13,441 bases of DNA from Clostridium sp. CAG:411. GTDB taxonomy: Bacteria; Bacillota; Clostridia; Lachnospirales; Lachnospiraceae. The translations under genes were made by a program, and so were the position numbers. Of the stretch, positions 6,704-13,441 are shown piece after piece. The notes under the pieces are model-generated. The model had not been told where the DNA came from. It saw only the letters and a program-made list of their open reading frames with translations, and searched no databases. Within the stretch, counting starts at the first letter, position 1. Each line of letters starts with the position of its first letter. Location: contig FR899723.1 in NCBI GenBank assembly GCA_000437275.1, forward strand, positions 1 to 13,441, in the 5' to 3' direction.

Positions 6704-8146
6704 CTAAAATAACTCCGATATACTATTGCATAAAATTACCGAAGCAATACCACATACTAGAATTATTACCACATCTGGAATCTTTTTGCTTTTCCGCAAT
6801 AGTGTTATTATAAAAAACAAAACAAGGAAAAATATAATTGTTCCTAATAGACCAACTCCACAGTTCTTCATAATTACCTGCTCTTGATAAAATAGAGCAA
6901 GTCCTGTACTAATCAATAATCCACCAATAATCGGCTTAATACACTTTCCAAGCAATTCAAATATGGTCAATTGTTCAAATATCTCATAGATATACATAAC
7001 TGCACACAATACTGCACCAGAAGCACTAATTGCAACAATAAAGCCCGCTATTGCAACTGCAATACCTGCTGCGATACTTTGTGTTGAATTTATACCATAA
7101 TAAAATCCAACACCTGCCAGCATTTTTGTCAGTATAGAACCTGGTAATGCATTCACGACTGGCAACAGTTGTGAATATAATTGTGTCTCCGTAATCTGCT
7201 GCCCTGTAAACATAGAATCCGCAACTGTTAGGTACGCTTCCCCGCCTCCAAATGATATCACAGAAGAGGCATAGCCTTTTAGCATATAAGAATAAGCCCC
7301 ATGACACATAAGTAAAGCTGGAATCGCACATATAACTATTAGTGCAAGAAAAACAAATTCCTCTTTTAAAACATGCCTAAAGTCTCTTTTCACTTTTGTT
7401 ACTTGTCCAGAAAAACTTTCATAAATTCCATTAGCTGCTATTAAAAACATTATAAGGTATAAAACACGCAAAAAATATACATTCGTAATAATCTGCGTCT
7501 TTCCAACACATAGCACATAACACAACGATACAATTAAATCAATACAAAATCGCCGCTTTGTCATCCCTTTTCCCGTAGAAAATATTACAAAAAAAGCTAA
7601 TAATAATACATGAATGGTACTAATATCAAAAATTGGCTGCGCCTTCACTCCCAATATATGATATAATTCCTTTCCAAAAGTCAAAACACATACACACAAA
7701 ATGACGGCAATTCTTTTTAACTTCATTTCTACCAATTCAAAACTATCAATTACCTTTTTATTATACAAAAAAAGCATGTACAAAATATATGCTGCAATAC
7801 CAACAGAAATATATTGCGTTTGCAAAATAGCAGTATGACTAAATTTTGCAAACGCAATAATTAGAAGCAATGTAGCCAAGCCACCTGGTAATGCGATACA
7901 AATAGGTGCTAATAACATCCCTGGTATTCCAGCAATTGCCTTTCCAAGCGCAACCGCCATTTCCACTGGCAATGCACCAGGTGTAATATTGGATACAACA
8001 ACAAATTTATTATATTCTTCTTGCGATACAAGTTTTTGTTCTTTTACTATTTCCTTTTCTATAACAGGTATCAGTGCATTTCCTCCACCAAAACCGATAC
8101 ATCCCACTTTAAGCATGGACATAAGTAGCTTTCCTAAGCGATTCAT
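6704..8146 (-). CDS. Chromate-transporter (CHR) family protein, two fused domains
   Basis: This is an integral membrane protein of the CHR superfamily, whose best-studied members export chromate. The real substrate in this organism is unknown. Two homologous CHR halves are visible. The first has GFGGGNALIPVIEKE (18-32), SNITPGALPVEMAVALG and PGGLATLLLI. The second, from about residue 285, has SFGGGEAYLTVADSMF and LPVVNALPGSILTKMLAG. Many hydrophobic segments support about ten or more membrane helices. The length of 480 aa exceeds the usual 390-450, mainly through a long hydrophobic central linker (about 145-250). AGGAGG (8154-8159) precedes the ATG. It follows rsfS by 73 nt without a terminator, so it is probably co-transcribed. 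Confidence 0.88.
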   Translation of the reverse strand: MNRLGKLLMSMLKVGCIGFGGGNALIPVIEKEIVKEQKLVSQEEYNKFVVVSNITPGALPVEMAVALGKAIAGIPGMLLAPICIALPGGLATLLLIIAFAKFSHTAILQTQYISVGIAAYILYMLFLYNKKVIDSFELVEMKLKRIAVILCVCVLTFGKELYHILGVKAQPIFDISTIHVLLLAFFVIFSTGKGMTKRRFCIDLIVSLCYVLCVGKTQIITNVYFLRVLYLIMFLIAANGIYESFSGQVTKVKRDFRHVLKEEFVFLALIVICAIPALLMCHGAYSYMLKGYASSVISFGGGEAYLTVADSMFTGQQITETQLYSQLLPVVNALPGSILTKMLAGVGFYYGINSTQSIAAGIAVAIAGFIVAISASGAVLCAVMYIYEIFEQLTIFELLGKCIKPIIGGLLISTGLALFYQEQVIMKNCGVGLLGTIIFFLVLFFIITLLRKSKKIPDVVIILVCGIASVILCNSISELF

Positions 8147-8219
8147 TCTATATCCTCCTAATTTTCACTTAGTATTTTATCCATTGCTCGTGACATTTTT
8201 AAGGCAATCTTGTAAATTA

Positions 8220-8585
8220 TTATTCAAAATCTTCCACTTGTAATTCCGTTCCATCTTTCCAAATTCTCTCTAAATCATAAAACAAACGATCTTCTTTTGA
8301 GAACACATGCACAATAATGTCGCCATAATCCATCAGAACCCAGTTGCTATTGCGTACACCCTCAATTCTTTTTGGCTCAAAACCTGCTTCGCTCATCTTC
8401 TCCTCTACATTGTCTACCAATGCTGTTATCTGAGATGGATTTGATCCATCTGCAATTATAAAATAATCTGCAAAGCTTGCAATTTCCGTAATCTGTATTG
8501 CTCGTATATCTTCACCTTTTTTTTCATCTAATGCATGATAAGCAATTTTTGCCATCTCTTTTGCCTTTTCCAATCCCTGTGACAT
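8220..8585 (-). CDS. rsfS: Ribosomal silencing factor RsfS
   Basis: RsfS binds ribosomal protein L14 on the 50S subunit and blocks subunit joining, lowering translation under nutrient limitation. The 121-aa protein shows the family core: ALDEKKGEDIRAIQITEIASFADYFIIADG (18-47), then EGVRNSNWVLMDYGDIIVHVFS (79-100) and a C-terminal FYDLERIW (102-109). AGGAGG precedes the ATG at 8585. It follows yqeK by 43 nt, in the standard yhbY-nadD-yqeK-rsfS order. A short acidic tail (VEDFE) ends the protein. Confidence 0.96.
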   Translation of the reverse strand: MSQGLEKAKEMAKIAYHALDEKKGEDIRAIQITEIASFADYFIIADGSNPSQITALVDNVEEKMSEAGFEPKRIEGVRNSNWVLMDYGDIIVHVFSKEDRLFYDLERIWKDGTELQVEDFE

Positions 8586-8628
8586 TGTATATCCTCCTTT
8601 TTTCTTATTATCAATCTTAACTAATTTT

Positions 8629-9204
8629 CTACATCATTTTTTCATAGAATTTATATGCAGCATATGTAGTAGAATCAATATCGGCATCTGCCCCTTTCGA
8701 TTCTAAATAGGATAATGTACTTTTTAGTATCTCATACATAGCACTATCTAAATTTTCATATGCTAATTTTCTACACTTGGGAAGTTGTTCTAACATTTTT
8801 CTATTTGGTTCAATGTAATCTGCAATAAAGATAATCTTTTCAAGGTCAGTCATATCTGGTTTTCCAGTCGTATGAAAACGGATTGCATTTAATATTTCCT
8901 CATCCTCTACTCCATACTCTTGTTTCGCCAAAAGAGCACCTATCTTGGCATGCAATAATTGTGGCGAGCGTCTTTCTGCCGAACTAACCTCAATATTATT
9001 CTTTTTTGCTGTCTGCAACAATTGTTCATCTGTATAATGTTTTGCACAATCGTGTAGTAATCCTGCCAATTGTGCCTTTTTTAAATCCACGCCATGGCAC
9101 ATTGCCAAAGCTCCTGCTGTATAACGCACTCCCAATGTATGCTCAAATCTTTTCTTTTTTAGAACACTGCGTAATTTTTCCTGTATCCCTAACAGTTCTT
9201 CCAT
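8629..9204 (-). CDS. yqeK: HD-domain hydrolase YqeK (symmetrical Ap4A hydrolase type)
   Basis: YqeK proteins hydrolyse diadenosine tetraphosphate to two ADP using a metal-bound HD domain. In the 191-aa form the ligands are visible: His22 (RFEHTLGV), His51-Asp52 (LLHDCAKH), His85 (LLHAKIGA), His111 (RFHTTGK) and Asp129 (IADYIEPNR). The start at 9204 is preferred over an in-frame upstream codon at 9261, which lies inside nadD. The ATG at 9204 begins 1 nt after the nadD stop, with AAAGGA inside the nadD 3' end, and the resulting length matches Bacillus YqeK. Translation is therefore probably coupled to nadD. Confidence 0.93.
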   Translation of the reverse strand: MEELLGIQEKLRSVLKKKRFEHTLGVRYTAGALAMCHGVDLKKAQLAGLLHDCAKHYTDEQLLQTAKKNNIEVSSAERRSPQLLHAKIGALLAKQEYGVEDEEILNAIRFHTTGKPDMTDLEKIIFIADYIEPNRKMLEQLPKCRKLAYENLDSAMYEILKSTLSYLESKGADADIDSTTYAAYKFYEKMM

Positions 9205-9205
9205 C

Positions 9206-9826
9206 TCACTCAGTCCTTTCCGCTGTGTACAAGTCCTGCTGAAAAATAAATGTCTCAACATTTTTAGGAACCAAATACGAAATAGACTTTTTTTCTGCCC
9301 TGCGTTTTCTTATTTCAGTTGAAGAAATTTCAATGGTAGGCATATGAAGCAAATGAATATCTGCACAATATTTTTTATGGAGTATATCAATCTGTTTTTC
9401 TAAGCTTTCATAGGATGCTCCATCTCTGGTCGCCACTAAAAAGCTAGTACTTTTCAACAACTCTTCCGCATACTTCCACTGTTCTAATTGAAACAGCGAA
9501 TCCGCTCCTATCAGAAAGTAGTATTGATATTGCGGGTATTTATTGTGTAAAATTTTCATTGTTTCATAGGTGTACGTGTTTCCCGTTCTCTCGTATTCCA
9601 AGGTCGACACAGAAAAATAGGATTTTTGTTCAATCGCTAATTCTACCATCCTTTTTCTGTCATTTTCTGAAGCCAGTTCTTTTAAATTCTTATACGAAGG
9701 CTTTTTGGAAGGCATAAAAAGTACCTCTTGTAAATTATATTCTTCATAGGCACGTTCTGCCAACAATAGATGGCCAAAATGAATCGGATTAAACGTACCA
9801 CCCATGATTCCAATTCTTTTTTTCAT
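9206..9826 (-). CDS. nadD: Nicotinate-nucleotide adenylyltransferase NadD
   Basis: NadD transfers AMP from ATP to nicotinate mononucleotide, making deamido-NAD for NAD synthesis in the cytoplasm. The 206-aa enzyme has the nucleotidyltransferase signature GGTFNPIHFGH (9-19), the GADSL and QWK segment (108-118) that recognises the nicotinate moiety, and ISSTEIRKR (167-175), the second ATP-binding motif. An AAGGTGGAG ribosome binding site lies before the ATG at 9826. It starts 24 nt after yhbY and ends 1 nt before yqeK. Confidence 0.96.
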   Translation of the reverse strand: MKKRIGIMGGTFNPIHFGHLLLAERAYEEYNLQEVLFMPSKKPSYKNLKELASENDRKRMVELAIEQKSYFSVSTLEYERTGNTYTYETMKILHNKYPQYQYYFLIGADSLFQLEQWKYAEELLKSTSFLVATRDGASYESLEKQIDILHKKYCADIHLLHMPTIEISSTEIRKRRAEKKSISYLVPKNVETFIFQQDLYTAERTE

Positions 9827-9850
9827 ATTCGCTCCACCTTATTTTCCTAC

Positions 9851-10159
9851 TTATTTTTTTGCTACAGGTAGTTCAATCTTATTCTTTTTCTTTGGATCAT
9901 TTGATGGTTTATATAATACAATTTTCTTTCCAATCACTTGTACAACCTGTGATCTTGTACGCTCAGATACAACTTGTGCTATCTCTCTTGGATCATCTGC
10001 ACAGTTCTTTAATACACCAATTTTAATCAATTCTCTCGCATCTAATGCTTCTCTAATTCCATCTACAATCTCCGTTGTCAAGCTTGCTTTTCCAATGTGA
10101 TAAATCGGTTCAAGCTTCATGGCAAGGGATTTTAAATATGCTCTTTGCTTACTCGTCAT
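9851..10159 (-). CDS. yhbY: YhbY family RNA-binding protein (CRM domain)
   Basis: YhbY is a small CRM-domain protein that associates with pre-50S particles and helps ribosome assembly. The 102-aa product begins MTSKQRAYLKSLAMKLEPIY and has the basic GKASLT loop and the ARELIKIGVL strand typical of the family. It ends in a basic tail, PKKKNKIELPVAKK. The ATG at 10159 is chosen over the in-frame ATG at 10189 because an AGGAGG-type site lies just before it. It is the first gene of the operon reading through nadD, yqeK and rsfS. Confidence 0.93.
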   Translation of the reverse strand: MTSKQRAYLKSLAMKLEPIYHIGKASLTTEIVDGIREALDARELIKIGVLKNCADDPREIAQVVSERTRSQVVQVIGKKIVLYKPSNDPKKKNKIELPVAKK

Positions 10160-10197
10160 GTTTTTCCTCCTCATTCTTTCGTTACACATGTTTTCTA

Positions 10198-10226
10198 ATT
10201 ATAGCATTGTACATGTTTTTTGTAAA
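10198..10226 (-). promoter_or_regulatory. Promoter of the yhbY-nadD-yqeK-rsfS operon
   Basis: On the minus strand TTTACA (10221-10226), a 17-bp spacer and TATAAT (10198-10203), with an extended TGC before the -10, predict a start near 10191. Two copies of AAAACATGT (minus strand; 10211-10219 and 10186-10194) lie in the spacer and at the start point, 25 bp apart. Confidence 0.82.
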
Positions 10227-10273
10227 GCAATCCTTACAATCGTCAGCCTTTTCCAGTATACATAGTCACAGTT

Positions 10274-11239
10274 CTAAGGTTTGCATCTCTGACATGGTTC
10301 ATAACCCATTGAAATGACTTCTTCCCTTGTTCCTATATATGTGGTCTTATTTCTTTCTTTTATATCCTTAACGCCACTGCATCCATCTTTATGAAACTTT
10401 TTTGTATTTTTATTTAATATGAACGTAGTGCTAGTTTCCTGTGTTGTATTTTCATTCTTTGTTTTCTGTTTATTTTCTTCTGTAGTTTGTTCTTTTTTGT
10501 CAGAAGTATTCTTTTCTAATGTACTTTCCCCTGTCGCATAATTGATACTCACGCCTGGTTGACAATTATACACAAATACATGAAAGCATACTCCTTTTCC
10601 CTTGTCCTCAACTGAGTATGCCTCCATCTCCACACCATCTGCTACCAGATTCTTTTCTGTATATATTGGTGTTACCCGATATAACACATGATGATTCGTC
10701 TTTTTTACATAATCGGCAACCTCATCTTCAAACGGAAGCATTCCTTCTACATTCATATACCGAGTACCTGTAATCAAGTTTTTTTCATTCGCATTTTCTC
10801 CTGCTAATTGAAATCCAATCAGGTGACAACGATTATACAGATACTTACCATCTACAAAATCATATTTCACAGTATGCCATCCAGATGGCTTTATCATACC
10901 AATTTTGCCGCGTTTCTCTGTAGGCATAAGTTCTTTACAAATATTTGCATATGCCACACCACACCTGCCCAATGAATCAAGTTGGCTATATTGTTCAAAG
11001 ACATCCGTAGTAATTTCTTTTTCCTTAAAATCAGGTTTATTATTTTCTAGTTCAACATAGGGAGAACCCTCATACTCTGGAATACTATTCTTTGTTATTA
11101 CACTTTGTTTCGATTGATTTTCCTGTTTTCCATAATAATCTGAATGATTCACACCATCCGATGGTATACCAGATACACAGGAAGTCAAAAAAATACAAAT
11201 GACAAGTAATAAACTATAAACACTTTTTTTGAGTCTCAC
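10274..11239 (-). CDS. Lipoprotein DNA/RNA non-specific endonuclease with C-terminal Cys/His domain
   Basis: This is a surface-exposed nuclease of the EndA/DNA-entry type, likely to cut extracellular DNA for nutrition, biofilm turnover or uptake. It starts at GTG after AGGGGAGAG. Residues 1-20 form a signal peptide ending in lipobox LTSC, so Cys21 would be lipidated. A polar linker leads to the nuclease domain (about 55-240). Its active site is NRCHLIGFQLAG (136-147), where His139 is the likely general base and Asn replaces the usual Asp of DRGH. NEKNLITGTRYMN (151-163) supplies the metal-binding Asn. After a Thr/Lys/Glu-rich linker (241-270), a 50-residue tail has His283, Cys287, Cys316 and Cys319 (FHKDGC, GYEPCQRC), suggestive of a zinc or Ada-like fold. 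Confidence 0.9.
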   Translation of the reverse strand: MRLKKSVYSLLLVICIFLTSCVSGIPSDGVNHSDYYGKQENQSKQSVITKNSIPEYEGSPYVELENNKPDFKEKEITTDVFEQYSQLDSLGRCGVAYANICKELMPTEKRGKIGMIKPSGWHTVKYDFVDGKYLYNRCHLIGFQLAGENANEKNLITGTRYMNVEGMLPFEDEVADYVKKTNHHVLYRVTPIYTEKNLVADGVEMEAYSVEDKGKGVCFHVFVYNCQPGVSINYATGESTLEKNTSDKKEQTTEENKQKTKNENTTQETSTTFILNKNTKKFHKDGCSGVKDIKERNKTTYIGTREEVISMGYEPCQRCKP

Positions 11240-11288
11240 TTTGCTCTCCCCTTTCGAAAATTATTCAAAACATTCACCTATTCAAATT

Positions 11289-12134
11289 CTACCCTTCTAG
11301 CCCATTTTTAAATACCAACATCATTTCATGGGTAAGGCTTAACCCTTCTTTATACTCTGGTATATCTTCTCTGTCCACCCACTCTGCACACGCTAATTCC
11401 TCCTGATCCAACGTAATCTCTTGTTCTTCAGCTACATCACAGAAAAAACCTAGAAGTAGATTACTATCAAATCCCCAAGGCTGCGATTTATAATATTGTA
11501 TATTTTTTACCTGCAAGCCAACTTCTTCCATTACTTCTCTTTTTACAGTTTCTTCTACCGTCTCTCCTATCTCTGTAAATCCTGCAATCAAAGCGTAACG
11601 TTTGTAAGTACGATTTGCATATTTGGTAAGTAATAATTTATTTCTATTTTTTACTGCCACAATAACTGCTGGTGCAATTTTAGGATAAATCATATTATGA
11701 CAACAATTACAAAATAACATACGTTCTTTTTTATCATGTGTTGTTTTTTCTCCACACTTTCCACAATAGCGGTTATTTTGATACCATACATAGAGATGAT
11801 ACGCAGTCACTACTGCAAACACTGCCTCCTTGGGATAGCAGGTCCGTATCTGCTGCATCGTAACCCACTCTCCCATATCCGCAATTTCATTTTCTACGAT
11901 CGCACCCTTACATGTATCATAGAGAAAAAATTGTTTTGTATCTATTGAGAATAAATAGATGTAATCTTCTTTTTCTTTTCTTGTACATTCACCATATGTA
12001 AGAAATTCAAGATTTTCCTGATTATTCTTAACTAAAACTCGTGCCCCATCATATGCAAGTACATAATCTTCCTCCCGAATCTCCTTTTCTTCATAATGAT
12101 TATTAAATTGAAGTGGTAAAATATCCTGTATCAT
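11289..12134 (-). CDS. nudC: NAD(H) pyrophosphatase NudC (Nudix hydrolase)
   Basis: NudC splits NADH or NAD to nicotinamide mononucleotide and AMP, and family members also remove NAD caps from RNA. In the 281-aa form the order is a degenerate N-terminal domain (1-105), a zinc ribbon with Cys124, Cys127, Cys142 and Cys145, and a Nudix domain with box GFTEIGETVEETVKREVMEE (185-204). The NudC-specific motif usually written SQPWPFPxS appears as SQPWGFDSN (217-225). The ATG at 12134 is preferred over GTG at 12143 because AGGTGA lies 5 nt before it and would itself contain the GTG. It precedes the nuclease by 49 nt with no terminator. Confidence 0.9.
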   Translation of the reverse strand: MIQDILPLQFNNHYEEKEIREEDYVLAYDGARVLVKNNQENLEFLTYGECTRKEKEDYIYLFSIDTKQFFLYDTCKGAIVENEIADMGEWVTMQQIRTCYPKEAVFAVVTAYHLYVWYQNNRYCGKCGEKTTHDKKERMLFCNCCHNMIYPKIAPAVIVAVKNRNKLLLTKYANRTYKRYALIAGFTEIGETVEETVKREVMEEVGLQVKNIQYYKSQPWGFDSNLLLGFFCDVAEEQEITLDQEELACAEWVDREDIPEYKEGLSLTHEMMLVFKNGLEG

Positions 12135-12220
12135 CTTTTTCACCTATTCTTTCTATGAATATCTGTTAGTATTTCCTTTATCAAAAGCATACATATGTGT
12201 TGTACAACTAAAAATAATAC

Positions 12221-13441
12221 CTAGTAATATAGCTTTGCAGTAGCAGCCAAGACAAGACGATTTTCTTTCCACACTCTTGAAAATTGTGAGTTTGGCAATG
12301 GACAAGGAACCGAACCTATTTCAATCGTAACCGTAGGAAGCTTTTTGCTGGCAGCAACCCAATCTCCAAATCCCGTAGCATGGGTCTTATTATATGCCCC
12401 TCCCACAGGCATATATCCAGTTTGCGATCTTATTACATTCAATAATGAAATTTCTCTCTTTCTCGCATTACCTGTCTGTCCAAAATTCCAATATAAAATT
12501 CTTCCCATGGCATGATAACTAATCACTGCCGTTGGTTTTTTCTTATTTACAACACTCACCAATATCTTTGATTCTTTTTCTGATACAGGTCCTGCCCCTT
12601 TATACCCAAACGCACTCGGTGCTTTTTGTGAAGAAGCCAATAATCTCCAATATGGATTAAAATTACGATTTAGATCCACTCCTCTGGCATTGGCTTTCCA
12701 TATTGTGTAATAGGAATGTCTTCCCCTTGCATATCTCTTGCACATTGCTTTTATGTTATTTCGCAATGCTGAATTTCTAATGCCTTGTGGTCCATACTGA
12801 CTAATGGTTACTCCATCTGGATTTGACATAGGCACAATTTTAAAACATACTTTATCGAACAGTTGACTAAAACATTTTCCTTTATATGTACCTGTATAAT
12901 AATTTGCACAATAAAATTCAATCTGTTTCATCACTAACTGTGACACCATATATTCTCTAGCATGAATCGCCGCCTGCACAAATACCGTTTTTTTAGCATT
13001 GGGATTTCCCAATGTAATCTGATATATGGTACGATTATCCCAGCTTTTTCCTAATGACTCACTTTTTATAATATCTCCATATTTCTTTTCTAACGCCTTT
13101 ATATCGGACACCATTTCTTTATAAGAATATTTCTGATGTTTGGAATTCACAATTTTCATTCCCGCTTCTTTATAATATGTGCCACTTTTTTTCTTTTTTA
13201 CTATAACCTTAATTTTTTTCTCAATGTTTGACCCATCTGTGGTACGCACCTTTATATATGTTGTTCCCACATGCTTTCCAGTAACCTTTCCCTGTTGTGT
13301 AACCGTCGCAATTTTTTTATTTATGCTACTCCATTTTAAGGTCTTATTACTGGCCTTTGATGGCTTTATTGTAATCACAACATTTCTTGTTTGTCCTTTT
13401 GCTAATACGATTTGATTATTCGTCAAATATTTTGTAGATAA
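12221..13441 (-). CDS. M14 zinc carboxypeptidase with N-terminal Big_2 domain (5' partial)
   Basis: This is a probable extracellular metallopeptidase, perhaps acting on peptidoglycan stem peptides, with its start beyond the right edge. The frame stays open to base 13441, so the TTG at 13426 is not the true start. In the 406 visible residues, 1-80 form most of a bacterial Ig-like (Big_2) domain: LAKGQTRNVVITIKP, then IATVTQQGKVTGKHVGTTYI. The peptidase follows from about 105. Zinc ligands are His160 and Glu163 (HAREY) and His310 (SYHAMGR). NARGVDLNRNF (251-261) holds the substrate-binding Asn and Arg, and Glu374 in TIEIGS is the catalytic base. It ends 86 nt before nudC, with no clear terminator between. 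Confidence 0.9.
   Translation of the reverse strand, partial: LSTKYLTNNQIVLAKGQTRNVVITIKPSKASNKTLKWSSINKKIATVTQQGKVTGKHVGTTYIKVRTTDGSNIEKKIKVIVKKKKSGTYYKEAGMKIVNSKHQKYSYKEMVSDIKALEKKYGDIIKSESLGKSWDNRTIYQITLGNPNAKKTVFVQAAIHAREYMVSQLVMKQIEFYCANYYTGTYKGKCFSQLFDKVCFKIVPMSNPDGVTISQYGPQGIRNSALRNNIKAMCKRYARGRHSYYTIWKANARGVDLNRNFNPYWRLLASSQKAPSAFGYKGAGPVSEKESKILVSVVNKKKPTAVISYHAMGRILYWNFGQTGNARKREISLLNVIRSQTGYMPVGGAYNKTHATGFGDWVAASKKLPTVTIEIGSVPCPLPNSQFSRVWKENRLVLAATAKLYY

Noticed and set aside
7026..7331. A 101-codon leftward frame inside chrA in another frame
   Set aside because: The chrA frame here carries the conserved second-domain motifs; the alternative is a shadow rich in Cys and Trp with no start signal.
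9205..9261. A longer N-terminus for YqeK
   Set aside because: It would overlap the end of nadD by over 50 nt and lacks family-like sequence; the ATG at 9204 has a proper ribosome binding site.
12150..12220. A nudC promoter TTGATA-17-TATTCA and the palindrome TTGTACAA
   Set aside because: The -10 match is weak and the palindrome is short, so neither is strong enough to list as a feature.
1..13441. CRISPR array, insertion sequence or phage genes
   Set aside because: No regularly spaced repeats, transposase motifs, integrase or structural phage proteins are visible on either strand.

Overview
The window looks like chromosomal DNA from a low-GC, Gram-positive anaerobe of the Clostridia, most likely Lachnospiraceae. 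The evidence is AT-rich third codon positions, strong AGGAGG-type ribosome binding sites, consensus sigma-A promoters, an amidase with copper-amine-oxidase-like repeats, a Big_2/M14 peptidase, and the conserved cluster yhbY-nadD-yqeK-rsfS next to lexA. Assignment rests on gene content and protein motifs only; no database search was possible.

Layout. Positions 1-560 hold no recognisable gene, only short, mostly leftward ORFs. A complete tRNA-Leu(CAA) with its own promoter and terminator follows (600-780). Then come a leftward 89-residue hypothetical gene, a rightward cyclophilin, and a compact dyad (1872-1982) between convergent genes that folds as a three-way-junction RNA. Next are two leftward secreted cell-wall proteins: a GHL10-type glycoside hydrolase and an N-acetylmuramoyl-L-alanine amidase. 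An SOS module follows: a leftward YneA-like cell-division inhibitor divergent from lexA, with several LexA boxes between them. From 6704 to the right edge every gene reads leftward: a two-domain ChrA transporter, the rsfS-yqeK-nadD-yhbY housekeeping operon, a lipoprotein nuclease, a NudC-type NAD(H) pyrophosphatase, and a 5'-truncated M14 zinc carboxypeptidase with a Big_2 domain.

How the genes work together. yhbY, nadD, yqeK and rsfS form the usual Firmicutes operon linking ribosome assembly or silencing with NAD synthesis and dinucleotide turnover. It starts at a good promoter (10198-10226) and probably runs on into chrA. NudC, two genes upstream, adds NAD(H) breakdown beside NAD synthesis. 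lexA and the YneA-like gene form an SOS circuit that should stop division during DNA damage. The amidase, hydrolase and M14 peptidase are envelope-remodelling enzymes.

The most notable non-coding observations are the structured element at 1872-1982, whose wobble-pair pattern points to a leftward transcript, and the near-perfect mirrored LexA operator pair inside the YneA-like promoter. No mobile element, CRISPR array or defence system is visible.
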